A stretch of DNA of 64,000 nt from Spodoptera frugiperda (lineage: Eukaryota; Arthropoda; Insecta; Lepidoptera; Noctuidae), in assembly GCF_023101765.2 (NCBI RefSeq), contig NC_064237.1:10387649-10451648 (forward strand). The letters are read 5' to 3'. Under the pieces are notes generated by a model. That model was not told the DNA's origin, ran no database searches, and worked only from the letters and a program-made list of their open reading frames with translations. Shown here piece after piece: positions 1 through 11,599 of the stretch. The stretch's first letter is position 1, and each line of letters begins with the position of its first letter. Both the position numbers and the translations under genes were made by a program.

Positions 1-605
1 GACCTTAACTAAAACCCCGCCATTTTAATGTCAAAGTATGAAAATAAAGTATTCTACGCAGTAAATGTCAAACACAACGAGCCCGTGATCCCCTGCAGAC
101 CAGTAATCCGTTTCTAAATAAAATATCTCGTCATAAAAGGCTCGCCTCGTGCAGTATTCAAGAAGTGCAGGTGGTCGGCTACCAAAGTGCCGTCGGCAAG
201 TGACAATCCAATTTTGTTCAGACACAGACCTCCCCCGAGAGGGCTGAATAAAACCTCCTCAGTAAACATTGACTACAGTGTTACCAACACAAAATAAATG
301 AAATTCTCAGTTCTCTGTTCTCTCCGAGATATAAATGCAAGTTCTTTTTGAGTGGTCGTCTTTTGTCTGGTATTTTAAATGTTTGTGTTGCATGTTGTTG
401 TTAAATTAATTATTTTAGAGTAGGTGCCAGTTTTTGAAGTAATTAGGTTAGATAGTTTAGGAAATAGGTATCTATAGGTTCATGTACCTACCCATTTTGC
501 TTACCTAAGTAGCATTGATGATAGCATTGATCTATTAGTCGAGATTATTGTTAATCGAGAGAAATAGGAGATAGATACCTATACTCAGACGTGCTAGGTA
601 CCTAC

Positions 606-775
606 ACACTTTATCCTAATACGAGTTTGGTTTACGTTTAACCATAACAAACGGTACCGCGTTTAGCCCTCTGATTGGTTGATGCATTCGGAGCAGGCCA
701 ATCAGAGCACCAAAACCGGTAGTTTCGGATGTATGTAAAACAAACCCAAGGTTTTACCCATTTCATACTAGGTTA
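606..775. repeat. MITE-like repeat, family G
   Basis: The segment has a 'GTTTGGTTTACGTTTAA' end and an internal inverted pair (CTCTGATTGG and CCAATCAGAG). Related DNA with the same TTTACGTTTAA block sits at 55144-55250, and a short piece at 9058-9080. Probably a non-autonomous DNA element; the ends are not sharply defined. Confidence 0.45.
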
Positions 776-888
776 CCTACCTTAAGAGTGCCTTGTCCAA
801 ATTCGGGCCTTTTTGAGAGCATCTGTCTCTTCAGCTATATTTTAATAGCAAGTACTCCACAAAAATAGCAAATTACAACTAAAAATCA

Positions 889-894
889 TTTATT
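889..894 (-). terminator. Polyadenylation signal of the secreted-peptide gene
   Basis: AATAAA on the minus strand, about 26 bases after the stop codon at 920-922. Its position supports 920-1108 as a genuine terminal exon. Confidence 0.5.
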
Positions 895-919
895 TAAACA
901 CTAGTTACACATTACAAAT

Positions 920-1963
920 CTATTTCCTGTCGCCTACAAAGGGCGTGTCATAATGTTCGAAGTACCGGCGCACGCGCCGGTCGCCCTGCTCGCTCTCAAA
1001 TATAACTTGAGTCAGCTGTTCAACCAGCTCCACGGTACTGGTGCTGATGGCAATCTCGTGGGTGAAGCCAAGAAATGAGGAGCGCTCCGTTTCCAACACG
1101 TCTGACGTCTTGAACAAAAGTTTTTATTAATGTTACCTACTAATATAATTAAAAATTTATTTAGTCCGTCCGTTAGGTGAGGAAAAATATTACACACGTT
1201 TATTTTTTTCTTTTTGTCATATAAGATAACAATACTTAGATTAAAACGAATAGTTTAGAAGTAGGAGCGAATACGTCATTTCTAGGCATGAAACGTACAT
1301 AAAAATTACTTGCAAAAAAGTCGTACCCAGAACTGACGTCACGCGATATTTGCAATCAATATATCTTCGATAGTAGTGTTTCGTAAGTAAATATATAATC
1401 GTGTCTAATATTTTAAAATAGTCTACAAGACGGGCATACTTATAAATAAAAAATTGTCAGCTACCCTATTGATTCTGATAGGAACGAAGAAAGCGTGATA
1501 GACCGCCAGACTACCTACCTATGTCATAACAGAGCATAAATTAGCCACAATTATGGAGTTCCGATTATGTACAGTATCCTCAAACAAGTCTTGGACTGGA
1601 TTCCACAGACTAAACGAAAGCATGGCCGTCCTACAGCGTCGCACCGTGTCCATAGAATCACTGAGTATAGGTATGACGTGGAGCAAGGGAAAGTCTGAAG
1701 CTGGACTTCTTGGCAACCTTGTAATAAGAATGTGCATTCTGCATAAGTGGTTGTGACCACTTGGTAGGTCTAGATTCAATGGCCCTTTGCCTAATCTAGA
1801 ATCCTCCTTCATAGTATCTCCTTGTTCTACAGTGACCGTACAGAGAGATGACTCATCGAAAATTTTAATCAAATCAAGTATCAAAGGTTTATGTACTCAC
1901 CGCCATCGCGAACATAAAGAAGAGAAATAAAACTATGCTATATTTCTTCACTGGGCCAATCAT
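920..1963 (-). CDS. Probable secreted peptide, two exons, 83 aa, unrecognised
   Basis: I infer two coding exons, 1963-1901 and 1108-920, joined by a phase-0 intron (donor GTGAGT after 1901, acceptor TTCAAG before 1108). Exon 1 codes 21 residues with a textbook signal-peptide pattern: MIGPVKK, then a hydrophobic core rich in Leu, Phe and Ile, then FAMA, a plausible cleavage site. Exon 2 codes 62 residues, mostly charged and without cysteine. It has an Arg-rich stretch (DRRVRRYF) and ends DTPFVGDRK. Its G/C-rich third positions contrast with the flanks, and an AATAAA follows. The mature product would be about 62 aa. I do not recognise the family. Frames inside the intron (1519-1884) also look open and could be alternative exons. 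Both exons are seen; the join is inference. Confidence 0.5.
1155..1232. repeat. Short interspersed repeat, family I
   Basis: The block 'TTAGTCCGT...' through 'TTTTGTCATATAAGATAACA' recurs at 11600-11675. Shorter traces occur near 23885 and 45895. It lies in the intron of the peptide gene. Class unknown. Confidence 0.45.
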
Positions 1964-3205
1964 TGCACAAGAATCGTATATAATAAAAATAACATTATTT
2001 CCTTAGAAAGTACACATTATCGGCGAGCAAAGCATTTGTCAAAAATATACGCAAAAGTGAATTTGAATTTGACGTTTACGCGATACGTATAAAATCGTAA
2101 CAAAACAATATAATTTCCTTTCATTTTATTACTTTTCGTTATTGGCAAAATAAATTGAAATTATATTTATATGTTACGTAAACTGAATACCAAGCTATAG
2201 ATATGCATGTTACCGGGGCTCCGGCTTAAAGCAGGAGTAGGAATGGGGTGGTTTTTAGTCAGTAACTGTCTGACACTCCCTCTTGCCTCACCTAAGGCGG
2301 GAGTAGTCATTGGATGATTTACCCCTCTACAATATAGGTTAGAGGCATTATTTTGAAATCCCTGTTCGTTGTTTTCAGAGGGAAAATTATAATTATTTTT
2401 TATAATCTATTACATTAAATATTATAAAGAAGACTATGTATGAATAAAATATCAGTTGGCTAATTTATCACTAGAATTTATTTACTAAAATACTTTATTC
2501 AATTGAATTTACAACAATATGTAACTGTATCGAGCGTCCAGCAAACACAAATATGATTTAACTAATATAAATTCGAATAGATAAATTTGAAGCTACATTT
2601 TTACACAACTGCTCAACAGGAGTGTAATTGTATCAATGTGTCATAGATCAGGAATAAAAAAAAAAGTAAACTATTATAAGTTGTTTCAATAAAATAATAT
2701 AGATTATTGTGAAATCTCGAAAGTTGTGATTATTAAACATAACCAATTCACAATACAGTCGATTCTCATTAATTCACAACTGGAAGGACTCTTCAAATAT
2801 TTCGAATTACCGAATGTTTGATATTAAATGATCCGAAATTTTAGTTTATCTCAAAATATCGGTACTGAAACTCTACAAGTTCCGAGATCTTTCTGTCCCT
2901 TTCTCTATGCTACTTGGAAATGTCGAAATTGATGCTGATAAGTTCGAATAAACAAGTCATTTGATTACGTAGAACTGATTTATCCGTTCAAATTAAATAT
3001 GTGTATAAAAAATGTATTCATTCGTTCGAAACATAAATAAAGAGAGATTTTCTAGGAACCTCGTAATAACTTTGTATAATAGAGATTCGAATTATTGAAA
3101 CTGAAATAACGAGGGTCGACTGTGTTATAATATTCCTGGTATTATTTGTAAAACTGTTTTGTAGCAAAAATATAATAAATATTATAACAATACATAGTAT
3201 AAGTA
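1964..3205. other. Intergenic between the peptide gene and the hydroxylase gene
   Basis: AT-rich spacer with one family-B SINE-like copy (2211-2328). No coding exon was found. It includes the promoter side of the peptide gene and the 3' flank of the hydroxylase gene; no clear TATA box was seen near 1963. Confidence 0.55.
2211..2328 (+). repeat. Family-B SINE-like repeat
   Basis: Family B runs: 'CCGGAGCTGCGGACTACC', 'TACCGGGGCTCCGGCT', 'GGTGGTTTTTAGTCAGTAAG', 'TCTGACACTCCCTCTCGCC', 'GTCATTGGATGATTTTCCCC', then an A-run. This copy lacks the first part. The family is short, dispersed in both orientations and A-tailed, which suggests a SINE. Confidence 0.65.
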
Positions 3206-5200
3206 TCAGCCTTCGACAGTAAGCAGTGTGTTCGCGTATTGGAATTCTGGACTATTCTCGTACTCCGACATATCGAGCGCCACCTCGCAGCTCTCGCGGA
3301 CGACTGGGCGAGGATCGTTCACGTACCTGGAAGTGTGGAGAAAAAGATATAAATTACATCGTCACGCCTTTTATCCCCGACGGGGTAGACAGAGGTGCAC
3401 ATTATGGCTTGTAATTAATGCCACTGTACAATGTACACCCATTTTTCACCATTTGTTTTATAAGTCCCATGTAATAGGGGGTGAGTCTATTGCCATATAC
3501 TGGACACAATTCCAGATTCCGTGCTACCATTGAGAAATTATCGAAAAACCCCAAAATAAACCCAGCAATACTTCGCCCGACCCGGGAATCGGACCCAAGG
3601 TCCCTTGTTCGGCAGGCGCATTCGACCAACGAGGCAGTATAATTTATACTATTTTAATCTAAAATACACTTTTACTATGTATGTAATCTTCATTTAATTT
3701 TTTTATCTAATTAATGATGAAAATATTTACCTTTGCAGCACCTCAGTGCATTCTTCAGTAGCAATGGAGCCAAGTGCCTCGGCCGCCTCGTGCCTCACCA
3801 TCTCATGCTCACTGGTGTCCTCGAGGGTCTTCTTCAAGAAGGGCACACTCCTCTCATCCTGCATCTGACCAAACACAAATGCCACTTCATGCCTGAAGAG
3901 GGCGCTGGATGCTTTGAAACCTGGAAAATAAAATTTTAGGACATTAGTAAATGGATAGAATGATGTTTAATTTTGCTGTTTGTAAAGAAATAGCTGACGG
4001 TTTCATACAAATATTTAATAGCTTATTATAGATTGTTTTTAACTTCTCATTATATTGGTAAGTAGAAATTTGTATTAAATTAAAACTAGGTACTACTTCA
4101 CGCCTATTTTTAATATTCTAATCAGTATTAAATAACTGATTCTTCAAAAGATTAAAATTGCATTTTATAAGAAGTTACTACAACATAATTGTGCTACTTT
4201 TCTATTGTAGTGGTAAGAATATTTAAGATGGTATAAAAATATCTTGAAACCAACCTTCACCCAAAGCATTAATACTCTCAGTGGTGCCCAAATTCCTTAA
4301 ACTGAACATAGCTCTATATCTTTCAAACAGAGGTCTAGATTCATCCATTAAAGTGTTCTTCAGACTCTGCACATCACTCTCACTGCTCGGCGGAGCAGGA
4401 TCTATGGATGTGAACAAACTCTTTGATAGGTTAACCTCCTTGGTGCTGTCGTTGGCAACCCAGTTCAGCCGCTGTAGTGCAATCTGACAGGTCTCTGCCA
4501 CTTCCACTGCGGGATCATGTTGGTACTTCTCTAGTAGCTCTCTGAGGTTCGGGTCTCCTATGGCGCCTAGGGCTTCACCTGTAACATGTAATGATGAATT
4601 ATGGAGAAATGTTTGTATGTTAATAAAGAAATGCTGTGGTAAGTCATTTTCTGTATTGTTGCTTAATTTTAGCTCAATAACATATCAATTTTACATTCAC
4701 ATAGGTACAACTTCCAATTGGACATAAAAAAGAACTAGTTAATATCATCTATGTGTAAACAATAAATTAGATCTTACACTTAGTCTTAGAATAGCACTTG
4801 TAACTAAGTGCACTACAACTAAAACCCATGACTCATACAGCAAACCATGCATGCTCTCGCTCACGTACTCGCTATCACAGTATTTATCAACATCTTGCGA
4901 ATTACAAGATAAGAACGAACCTGCCTCATGGCGCACTATGGGGTCTTGGTTTTTATCCTCTAAAACACTCCTTAGCACAGGTATCGCGCGTTGATCCTGC
5001 ATTTGACCTAAACAGTAAGCTAGTTCATGCTTTAGCAGCACAGATTCGTCCACAAAACACTGGCTAATGCACTCAATTGCTGTTTCGCCGCCCAAGTTTC
5101 TTAGAGTGAAGAGAGCACGGAAACGCTCCTTCATTGGCCTCGAAGGATCGTTGAGGACCTTCCCAATGCTCTTTATTGCCGACTCGCTAGCTTTTGCCAT
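3206..5200 (-). CDS. DOHH: Deoxyhypusine hydroxylase, four exons, 304 aa
   Basis: Catalyses the last step of hypusine formation in eIF5A: hydroxylation of deoxyhypusine by a di-iron HEAT-repeat enzyme in the cytosol. Exons are 5200-4921, 4578-4255, 3920-3731 and 3326-3206; together 915 nt, 304 codons plus stop (human protein about 302). All junctions are GT/AG and keep frame. HEAT repeats fill two halves. The four His-Glu iron-ligand dyads are intact: H58-E59 (KHELAY), H91-E92 (RHEAG), H212-E213 (RHEVAF) and H245-E246 (RHEAAE). The C-terminus has the family signature VVRESCEVALDMSEYENS. The start MAKASESAIKS at 5200 matches the family better than an in-frame start at 5269. Intron 3 is mostly a SINE. 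The 5' end faces the globin gene across about 0.8 kb. Confidence 0.97.
3358..3639 (-). mobile_element. Family-A tRNA-derived SINE in hydroxylase intron 3
   Basis: Read on the minus strand it begins with a tRNA-like head (GACTGCCTCGTTGGTCGAAT, then a B-box-like GATTCCCGGGTCGGGC). The body contains AATTGTGTCCAGTATATGGC and the tail ends in TTTTATCCCCGACGGGG in complement. It fills about 280 of the intron's 404 bases, in sense orientation to the gene. Comparable to lepidopteran tRNA SINEs; the exact family name is not assigned. Confidence 0.8.
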
Positions 5201-5984
5201 TCTTTTTGCGAATAAATAACTAAAAAATAAGTAATAATGTGTATCAAGTACTGAGCAATAACATGCCAAACGCCAACATGCGGTTATGACATTGACAGCT
5301 AATTGTGATCTGTCACTTTACTGTCACTGGACAAAATTCGTTTGGATAGTTGTCCAAAATAAATTTATTTAAATTTTCTTTGGAGTAGTTTAAAAAAACG
5401 CTACCAAAGAACACTTATAATTTTTAATATCATCAAGTTGTGTAAGAAATATACTATATTTCATTTCAAATTTTAATTATAATTTCACTTACTAGAAATG
5501 ATGTATTTATATCCTTTTACATCACCTTAACCTTATCATTTCTTAAACGTATCCGAAAATCAAATTTTAATGTGACCAATCATAAATAAAAAATCTCTTG
5601 GCAACTTGCCAATCACAAAATGATTTTAAAATATTAATTTTAAAATCACATTTTGAAAAATGTACCCGCGAAAGTCTAAACTATTAATGTTTAAATTATA
5701 ATTATATTTCACTACACAATTGAGTGTTTAAAAAAAATACTAAACACAATAAATGTTTACATTGCCTAATCAAAAATAATATTGTAACTTTATCTAAAGT
5801 TCTTGACCTTACTACGGAATACACAGATGTGGATACAAGACTATTGATTGTGCACTCGTAACTTTTTGCAGTAATTATTCACAAGGAAGGTGTGCAAAAT
5901 CAGTTGTCGAAAGGCTCGTCTGTTTTAACATCTATTGATGAAAGAAATCTATATAAAGATTATCTTAGATCGAGTCAAGCAATC
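5201..5984. other. Divergent intergenic region, hydroxylase and globin
   Basis: It separates the hydroxylase start codon (5200, minus) from the globin TATA/initiator (5952-5987, plus). It is AT-rich, has no repeats that I recognise and no open exon. It probably holds the promoters of both genes. Confidence 0.6.
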
Positions 5985-5987
5985 AGT
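5952..5987 (+). promoter_or_regulatory. Core promoter of the first globin gene
   Basis: TATAAA at 5952-5957 is followed by the arthropod initiator TCAGT at 5983-5987. The spacing, about 33 bases from TATA to the A of TCAGT, is typical. A splice donor (AATAG/GTATTT) follows at 6084, so a 5' non-coding exon would begin near 5985. Confidence 0.6.
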
Positions 5988-6084
5988 CGATCGCGATCCT
6001 TCACTCGTTGCTCATGCGTCGAAGTTACAAACAAATAAATATTACGAAATTCAAACAGAAAACTGTCGACCATCCATTGAATAG
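5985..6084 (+). other. Probable 5' non-coding exon of the first globin gene
   Basis: The exon runs from the TCAGT initiator to a donor GTATTT at 6085. It contains an upstream ATG at 6014, so a uORF may affect translation. Candidate acceptors downstream are CTTTAG at 6954 (strong pyrimidine tract) and CTGAG at 7223, just before the globin ATG. Inferred from signals only. Confidence 0.45.
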
Positions 6085-7226
6085 GTATTTTTTTTTATTT
6101 ACTTTTTTTTTAATTAACATTTTGTTTTGTAAGGAATCGTGAATGTGCGTGACATTGTTTCTTTTTTTTGTCGAAAAACGTGTTAAATAAAATACTGCTT
6201 GAGCCTTGAACCTAACTAATATTATTTGAATGCTATTCTTATGGATATTACTACCATTATTATTTTTATATTCACCATTCGTGTACCGTTTACTACGCCA
6301 TAATAATTTGTGATTGACAACACCTTTACTCCATTGTAATAAGGTCGTTTTTTTTAGTTTTACTCAGTATTTTGCTGACCGTACTTATTTGTTTTAATGA
6401 GGACTTATGAGTACTCCTCACTCAATATATCACATTTATTGATCTTATTAAACTGTGACGCTTTAGAACGGAACATATTTAATAGTTATCTTTTTTAGTT
6501 TTAAAATTATAGGTATCTAAATAAAAATAATTTTAGATAAATATTAACAAAGAGGATATCAATATTACTTTTCAATATGGGTCTTATGTATAAAAATCGT
6601 ACGTACGTACCTATTATTTATTATGGGTCAATTTGTCAATAGAACAATGGGTACTAGTCACCATCTCTCAGTATTGTCAGCATTCCTTCTACCTATTTAA
6701 GTAGGTATTAAAAATATTGTGATTTAAGTTATTGGTCTCTATACTTTAGTAGAAGTCGGTACTACTTAATAGTCAGCTACAAACTACACCATAAATAACG
6801 TAGGTACGAGATTGAATGACCCATATTTACTTTAATAATTTTATTTACTATTCTAGCTGACATCGACTTACTAACGGGCCACGTTGAATCAATAAACAAA
6901 AGAAAATAAAGCATTCAACGATTGGAAGAAATAAAACCTCTTTTTCGTCTTTAGCTGAATGCACTAAACAATAGTGCAGTCAGAAAAAAAGTCAACTCTC
7001 TCATTACAACCAGGCAAAGGAAACAAGACATCCAGCCAAGTTGTTTTAGTAATCGCAAGAATTAAAAAAAAAAACATTGAAAACATATTTTATTGTATTT
7101 GTTTTGTAAGAAATAACCCTGGACCGCACGCCAACTGTTTATCCCTTCCCAGAACACCTCATAAATCCGAGAGAGGAGTACCGAAGACCTGTGAGGCAAA
7201 GGCTTCTTCGTTCAATATCTGAGAAC

Positions 7227-9484
7227 ATGGGCGTTGGGGACTTAGTCACTCGATGGTGGTGGGGCGGAGACCCTGATGAGAGGAACAAAGTCTCCGGCAT
7301 GTCACTGAGGGATGTTCACAATGTGCAAAAATCTTGGGCTGTCATTCAAGCCAATTCCAATGGAAACGGATTCCTGATGTTTTTTAGGTAAAGTACAGTC
7401 TGATTTTTACAATTACTGATTGGAAGAATGTATAAGAGTAATTGTCAACATATTTTTTAAAAGAGTAACGGATGGAGTTTCTTGCTCGTTCTTCTCCATT
7501 CGAAGCTACAATTTGGAACGAGCACCTAGCTTCACTAAGGGACAGACTGACAGACTATTGTTTATTTCTTTGTTGACGTTTCAAAAGTACATAAGTACTT
7601 TAATTGGAATAAATGATTTGACTTTGGCTTTATCTATTTAAATATTTAAATTACAAGTCACGGTGCTTGTTTATTGAAATTATTTAATTATAACAATTTA
7701 CACTGTCAAGTTACAATAGTTACCTACATGATTTCAATTACATGTACCTATTCATAAAGTCGTTATTATGATTCGTAATGGCGGACAAAAACCGCGCCAA
7801 AACACAATTGTCATTTTTTGTCGTTTTAAAAAATCATTTGTATTTGTAATGGTAGTGTGTTCATACAACGCAGTTTTCAATTAGTCTGACGATAATTATG
7901 TAATTTAAATAGACATGGGCTGCCTGTGTTGTGTGTCTAGTTAAATAATATTAACATACGAATTGACTACATTACTAGACGTAGACGTCATGGCATTATT
8001 TCACTATTGTTGATGCTAAAATGTGATTTAGAAGGATTAGGTAAGTATAGGCCAATAAAATATTTATTTATTTAATAATTTTGTTATTTTAAACACTTGA
8101 TAATCGTGTGTAGTTCTTATCGATTTATTTCTTTTATAGATAATTTTAACAAAAGAGGTTCCATAATATACCTACATATCTATTACTGGCCATTTTTGGT
8201 GAAAAAAATATAGAAAAGCCATTAGCTTTTATTTTTAATTTATTTCTTTTTTGAAAATAATTGGCATCTAGACACTTTTTTCGTCAAAAATAGCCAGTTA
8301 GATTGTCTTTTTTTACAAATGATATATTATTAAAATCTCATTTAAGCATCATTATCAACGGCGCGACGTAGACTACCCAGCTACGTACTATTCGGAACTA
8401 AATTCTTAAAATGAAACCTAATAAATTAACAGAATTTTCTTTAATGTTCAATTCAATTCAATTATTAATTAAAACAGAAAGACTGCATCTGACCCGACAA
8501 TAATTATCGACCGGATTTTTATTGCTCACGATATAAAAGCAGCTAATTTTTGCGTCATTTGTGGTATTGTGATCACCTTCTCTCAACTCGAATCCATATT
8601 TTCCTTGATTTTGCATTACCCATGAACTGTTGGTATAACTTCACTCACGTTTAATACCTATTAATTAAAGTTGTTTACTTGGTAAAAGAATCTTATACAA
8701 GAAAAATTACGAATCCTAATATAGAACGTTAATATTATCAACAAATATTGTTAAACCTCAACAATTCCTCACACAGGCTCTTCGAAGCAGAACCAGAAAC
8801 GAAGCTGTTCTTCAAGAACTTGGCCCACATCCACACTGAAGCAGAAATGTCTTCGAACGTCAGTTTTAGAGCTCACATCATCAACATTATGTCTTCCTTT
8901 GACAACTCTATTCAGAACCTGGACAAACCCGAGCTGGTGGTAGCGTGGATGCAGAAACTCGGTGACTCGCATCGAAGACATCGAATTGAGAAACGGCATT
9001 TCCATGTAAGTTTTTATTGGTTTTTATTATGAACTATCATCAGTAGCCTTAGTTCACACTAAGTTTGCTTTACGTTTAAAGTAGGTGCACATTATGACAC
9101 GTAATGCCACTGTACAATTTACACCCACTTTTCACAATTTATGTAGTAAGTCCCATGTAGTCCCAATAAGTGGTGAGCCTATTGTCATGTACCGGGTGCA
9201 TTTCCAGACTCCGTTACCACTGAGAAATTTTTGGAAACCGAAAATAGCTCAGCGGTACTTCGCCCGAACCGAGACCCCTTGCCATACTTGCAACCACTCG
9301 GTCAACGAGGCAGTCTCTATGTAATATATATTTTGTAAACAATATTATTTGTCTACAGGTATTCAAAGACGTGCTGGTGACCATTCTGCAGAAGGACTTG
9401 AAACTGGACCCTCAGGTAGTAGCATCCTGGGATAGGTACGTCGAGTTCATATACGAACATTTGCTCTCGAGGTTGGCTTCATAA
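7227..9484 (+). CDS. Globin, three coding exons, 171 aa
   Basis: Haem protein of the insect globin family; it would bind oxygen, and an intracellular site is inferred from the lack of a signal peptide. Exons 7227-7387, 8777-9005 and 9359-9484 total 516 nt, all with GT/AG borders; intron phases are 2 and 0. The N-terminus has WWWGGDPDERNKVSG, a segment shared with the second globin here. W37 lies in helix A (VQKSW). F66 fits position CD1, H87 (FRAHIINIMSSF) the distal E7 His, and H119 (LGDSHRRH) the proximal F8 His. The last exon ends in helix H (WDRYVEFIYEHLLSRLAS). Intron 2 is nearly all SINE. Upstream are a TATA box and initiator. Gene symbols of moth globins vary, so none is given. Confidence 0.93.
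7455..7630 (+). repeat. Family-H repeat in globin intron 1
   Basis: The segment 'GGAGTTTCTTGCTCGTTCTT' to 'AAATGATTTGACTTTGGC' recurs in reverse at 39205-39372 and 58925-59040. The shared stretch with CTCCATTCGAAGCTAC looks like the 3' part of a LINE. No protein-coding part is visible. Confidence 0.6.
7640..8776. other. Globin intron 1, remainder
   Basis: AT-rich intron sequence. A TATA-like GATATAAAAGC occurs at about 8530, but no initiator or exon was found after it. Otherwise nothing recognisable. Confidence 0.5.
9079..9315 (-). mobile_element. Family-A SINE in globin intron 2
   Basis: A diverged copy of the element at 3358-3639. It fills about 237 of the 353 bases of the intron and is antisense to the gene. 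It directly follows a short family-G piece (TTTACGTTTAAAGTAGG). Confidence 0.75.
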
Positions 9485-9650
9485 ACTACATAAAAAACTT
9501 TAAAACAAACAGCGCAGTGGTGGAATTTTCATCGGCTAAGCAAATTTTTACGGAGTTTTATTTTTGTAAGCACTAATGGCCAGTTTTAAGTACCTTTGGT
9601 AAAAATGGATACTAGATATAAAATTTTGATAATAAACTTTATATAAAACT

Positions 9651-9845
9651 AGCAAACCAGGCGAACTCCGTTTCGCCACCAATGATTTTCCTGTGTTCCT
9701 GCTTTTTTTTTCTATATTTTCTTTGCTATAAACCTCATGGAGCCCGTGACCTTTCCAACGAATGCAAAACCGTGGAAATCGGTTCGTGCGTTCTGGAGTT
9801 ATATCGTCAGGAAGGAAAACCTGACTTATTTTTATATAATAGATA
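9651..9845 (+). repeat. RTE-like 3' tail repeat
   Basis: Contains 'GTGGAAATCGGTTCGTGCG', 'GAGTTATATCGTCAGG' and ends in TTTATATAATAGAT. This pattern, also seen in weaker form at 14225-14340, is common in insect genomes as the end of truncated retroposons. The class is inferred, not shown. Confidence 0.5.
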
Positions 9846-9868
9846 TGTAAATAAGTATGGTATTTTAA

Positions 9869-10057
9869 GGTAAGCGTCCACAGGCCCGTATCGTACGCAT
9901 TCCGTATGACGTCATCAGTACGCATCGTATGTAGGCATTGCTGATGATGCGGTCCGTACGATGCGGATCAGTAGACGCAGTTGTATGAGTTTCTATACAA
10001 AACAAACTAAAATCCGTTGCGTGTGATGCGTACAATACGGGCCTGTGGACGCGTACC
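9869..10057. mobile_element. MITE with 32-bp inverted ends
   Basis: Left end 9869-9900 (GGTAAGCGTCCACAGGCCCG...) and right end 10026-10057 are inverted repeats with two mismatches. Total 189 bp, no coding capacity. The interior is rich in CGTACG-type short palindromes. Confidence 0.75.
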
Positions 10058-10911
10058 ATCAAACGGCCAGTATCAATATATAAGTAAACTTCTGAATGAA
10101 GGCTAATAGAGGTAAATTCATTAATAAATCCATAAATAGGTATTTAGATATAAGCTACTTTGGAAACTCCATTTTGCAAGAGGAAAATAATTTTTGAGTT
10201 ATTTTTACTTTTTTTGTTTGGGATGCAAACGGATGCATTTTATAACTACCTGTCTTCATAATTCTTATAGGTAGGATTGAAATTTATGTTCTTAAAATTT
10301 TATTTGTGTAGGTATAAAATATATGAAGAAACATTAAAATTTATTTTTAGTGTGATAGTTTAGCTTTAAGACAAATACCTAATTTTAAATACTATGTGAC
10401 ATTATAATATTCTTATATGTAACTATTAATGTACATATTTATTTTTATTTTTATAAAAATGCATTTCGTGATATCGCAGTATTGTCTGATATGTACTATG
10501 ACGTTATTATAAATAAAATCGTAATTAAAATAAACAATGTATTTTATTACCTCTCCCCTAAATAATTAAATTTGGGATAAGCCCGCCACAACCATCCAAA
10601 ACCACTGCAACTCCTGTAAGCCGGGATCTACAGTGCATACAACCATAAAAACATCGGAACATTGAAGTCCGGCGCGTCACAGGGACATGAATGACTGTTG
10701 GATCCCGCAACGAAATAAACCAGAAGATATTATTAGAGGAGAAGAAAAAGAAAACGATAGTTTCCAGTTCCCTCGGTGTATTTAATGCAGGAGACAGAAT
10801 GACTCTAAATAATTGTTCAATCATTGTACCAAAGAGCTTAACTGATGGCACATAATTAATTAGGTACTAAATATAAAAATTAAAAGTACGAGACCTTGAT
10901 TATATAAAGTA
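10058..10911. other. AT-rich spacer
   Basis: No repeat family or exon recognised. The minus-strand frame at 10558-10851 has no splice or family support. Confidence 0.5.
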
Positions 10912-11213
10912 GACTGCCTCGGTAATCGAGAGGCCGCAAGTGCAACTGCCGGACTCGGGTTTGATTCCCGGGTCGGGCAAAGTATTACTGGGCCTTTTAC
11001 GGATTTTCGAAAATTTCTCAGTAGTAGCACGCAGTCTGGAATTGTGCCCAGTATATAGCAATAGGCTCACCCCCTATTACATGGGACTTATAACACAAAT
11101 GATGAAAAGTACGTAGCGGCACGTAATGCCGCTATACAATGTACACCCTACATTGTATTCGAGCAGTACGTGCTGTAATGTGCACCTCTTCGGGGATAAA
11201 AGGCGTGACGTTG
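10912..11213 (+). mobile_element. Family-A SINE, nearly full length
   Basis: tRNA-like head (GACTGCCTCGGTAATCGAGA, B box GTTTGATTCCCGGGTCGGGC), then the family body and the tail CGGGGATAAAAGGCGTGACG. One of the most complete copies here. Confidence 0.8.
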
Positions 11214-11599
11214 TGTGTAGTACGGTGATTAGAATTACAAATTCGACACCAGCACAGATCAATTCATTGACTGATCCCTGATCCTTATCTCAGTTCCTTA
11301 AAAAAAACTTTGACTTCGTGACCCACATTCCTATGTACTTTGTTATCTTCCGATCAAAACAATTCGTCGATTACATAATAGATACACATACATGGCCTAA
11401 TAAATAATGTATTAAATACAGTTCCAAATGTTCGTTGATACGTCGCGTCGTAATGGAATTAAATTCTATTTATGAGCTGAATTGAAATTCCGCGTGCAAT
11501 CTATTGACCACACACACAATGATGATAGATCTGTTTTACGAATGTAATTATGATGTAAAATTACTATAATAGGGATGATGACGGAGTATGGAAATAGAA

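Larger units (their letters stand above)
1..919. other. Intergenic, no gene seen
   Basis: AT-rich DNA with no exon-like open frame that I trust. The 31-225 minus-strand frame has no start context or splice support. It holds one repeat around 606-775 and the 3' end of the minus-strand peptide gene. Confidence 0.6.

Noticed and set aside
1519..1884. Open minus-strand frames between the two exons of the peptide gene, one of them with six or more cysteines
   Set aside because: The cysteine-containing frame would need an acceptor at CTAG without a pyrimidine tract, and the other frame does not match the phase of exon 1. Kept only as a possible alternative exon.
8520..8560. TATA-like GATATAAAAGC in globin intron 1 as an internal promoter
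   Set aside because: No TCAGT initiator at the right distance and no first exon behind it.
9548..9925. 125-codon minus-strand frame
   Set aside because: It crosses a retroposon tail and the end of a MITE; a shadow of repeats.
10930..10980. tRNA gene
   Set aside because: A-box and B-box-like words are present, but the clover-leaf stems do not form and the rest is a SINE body.
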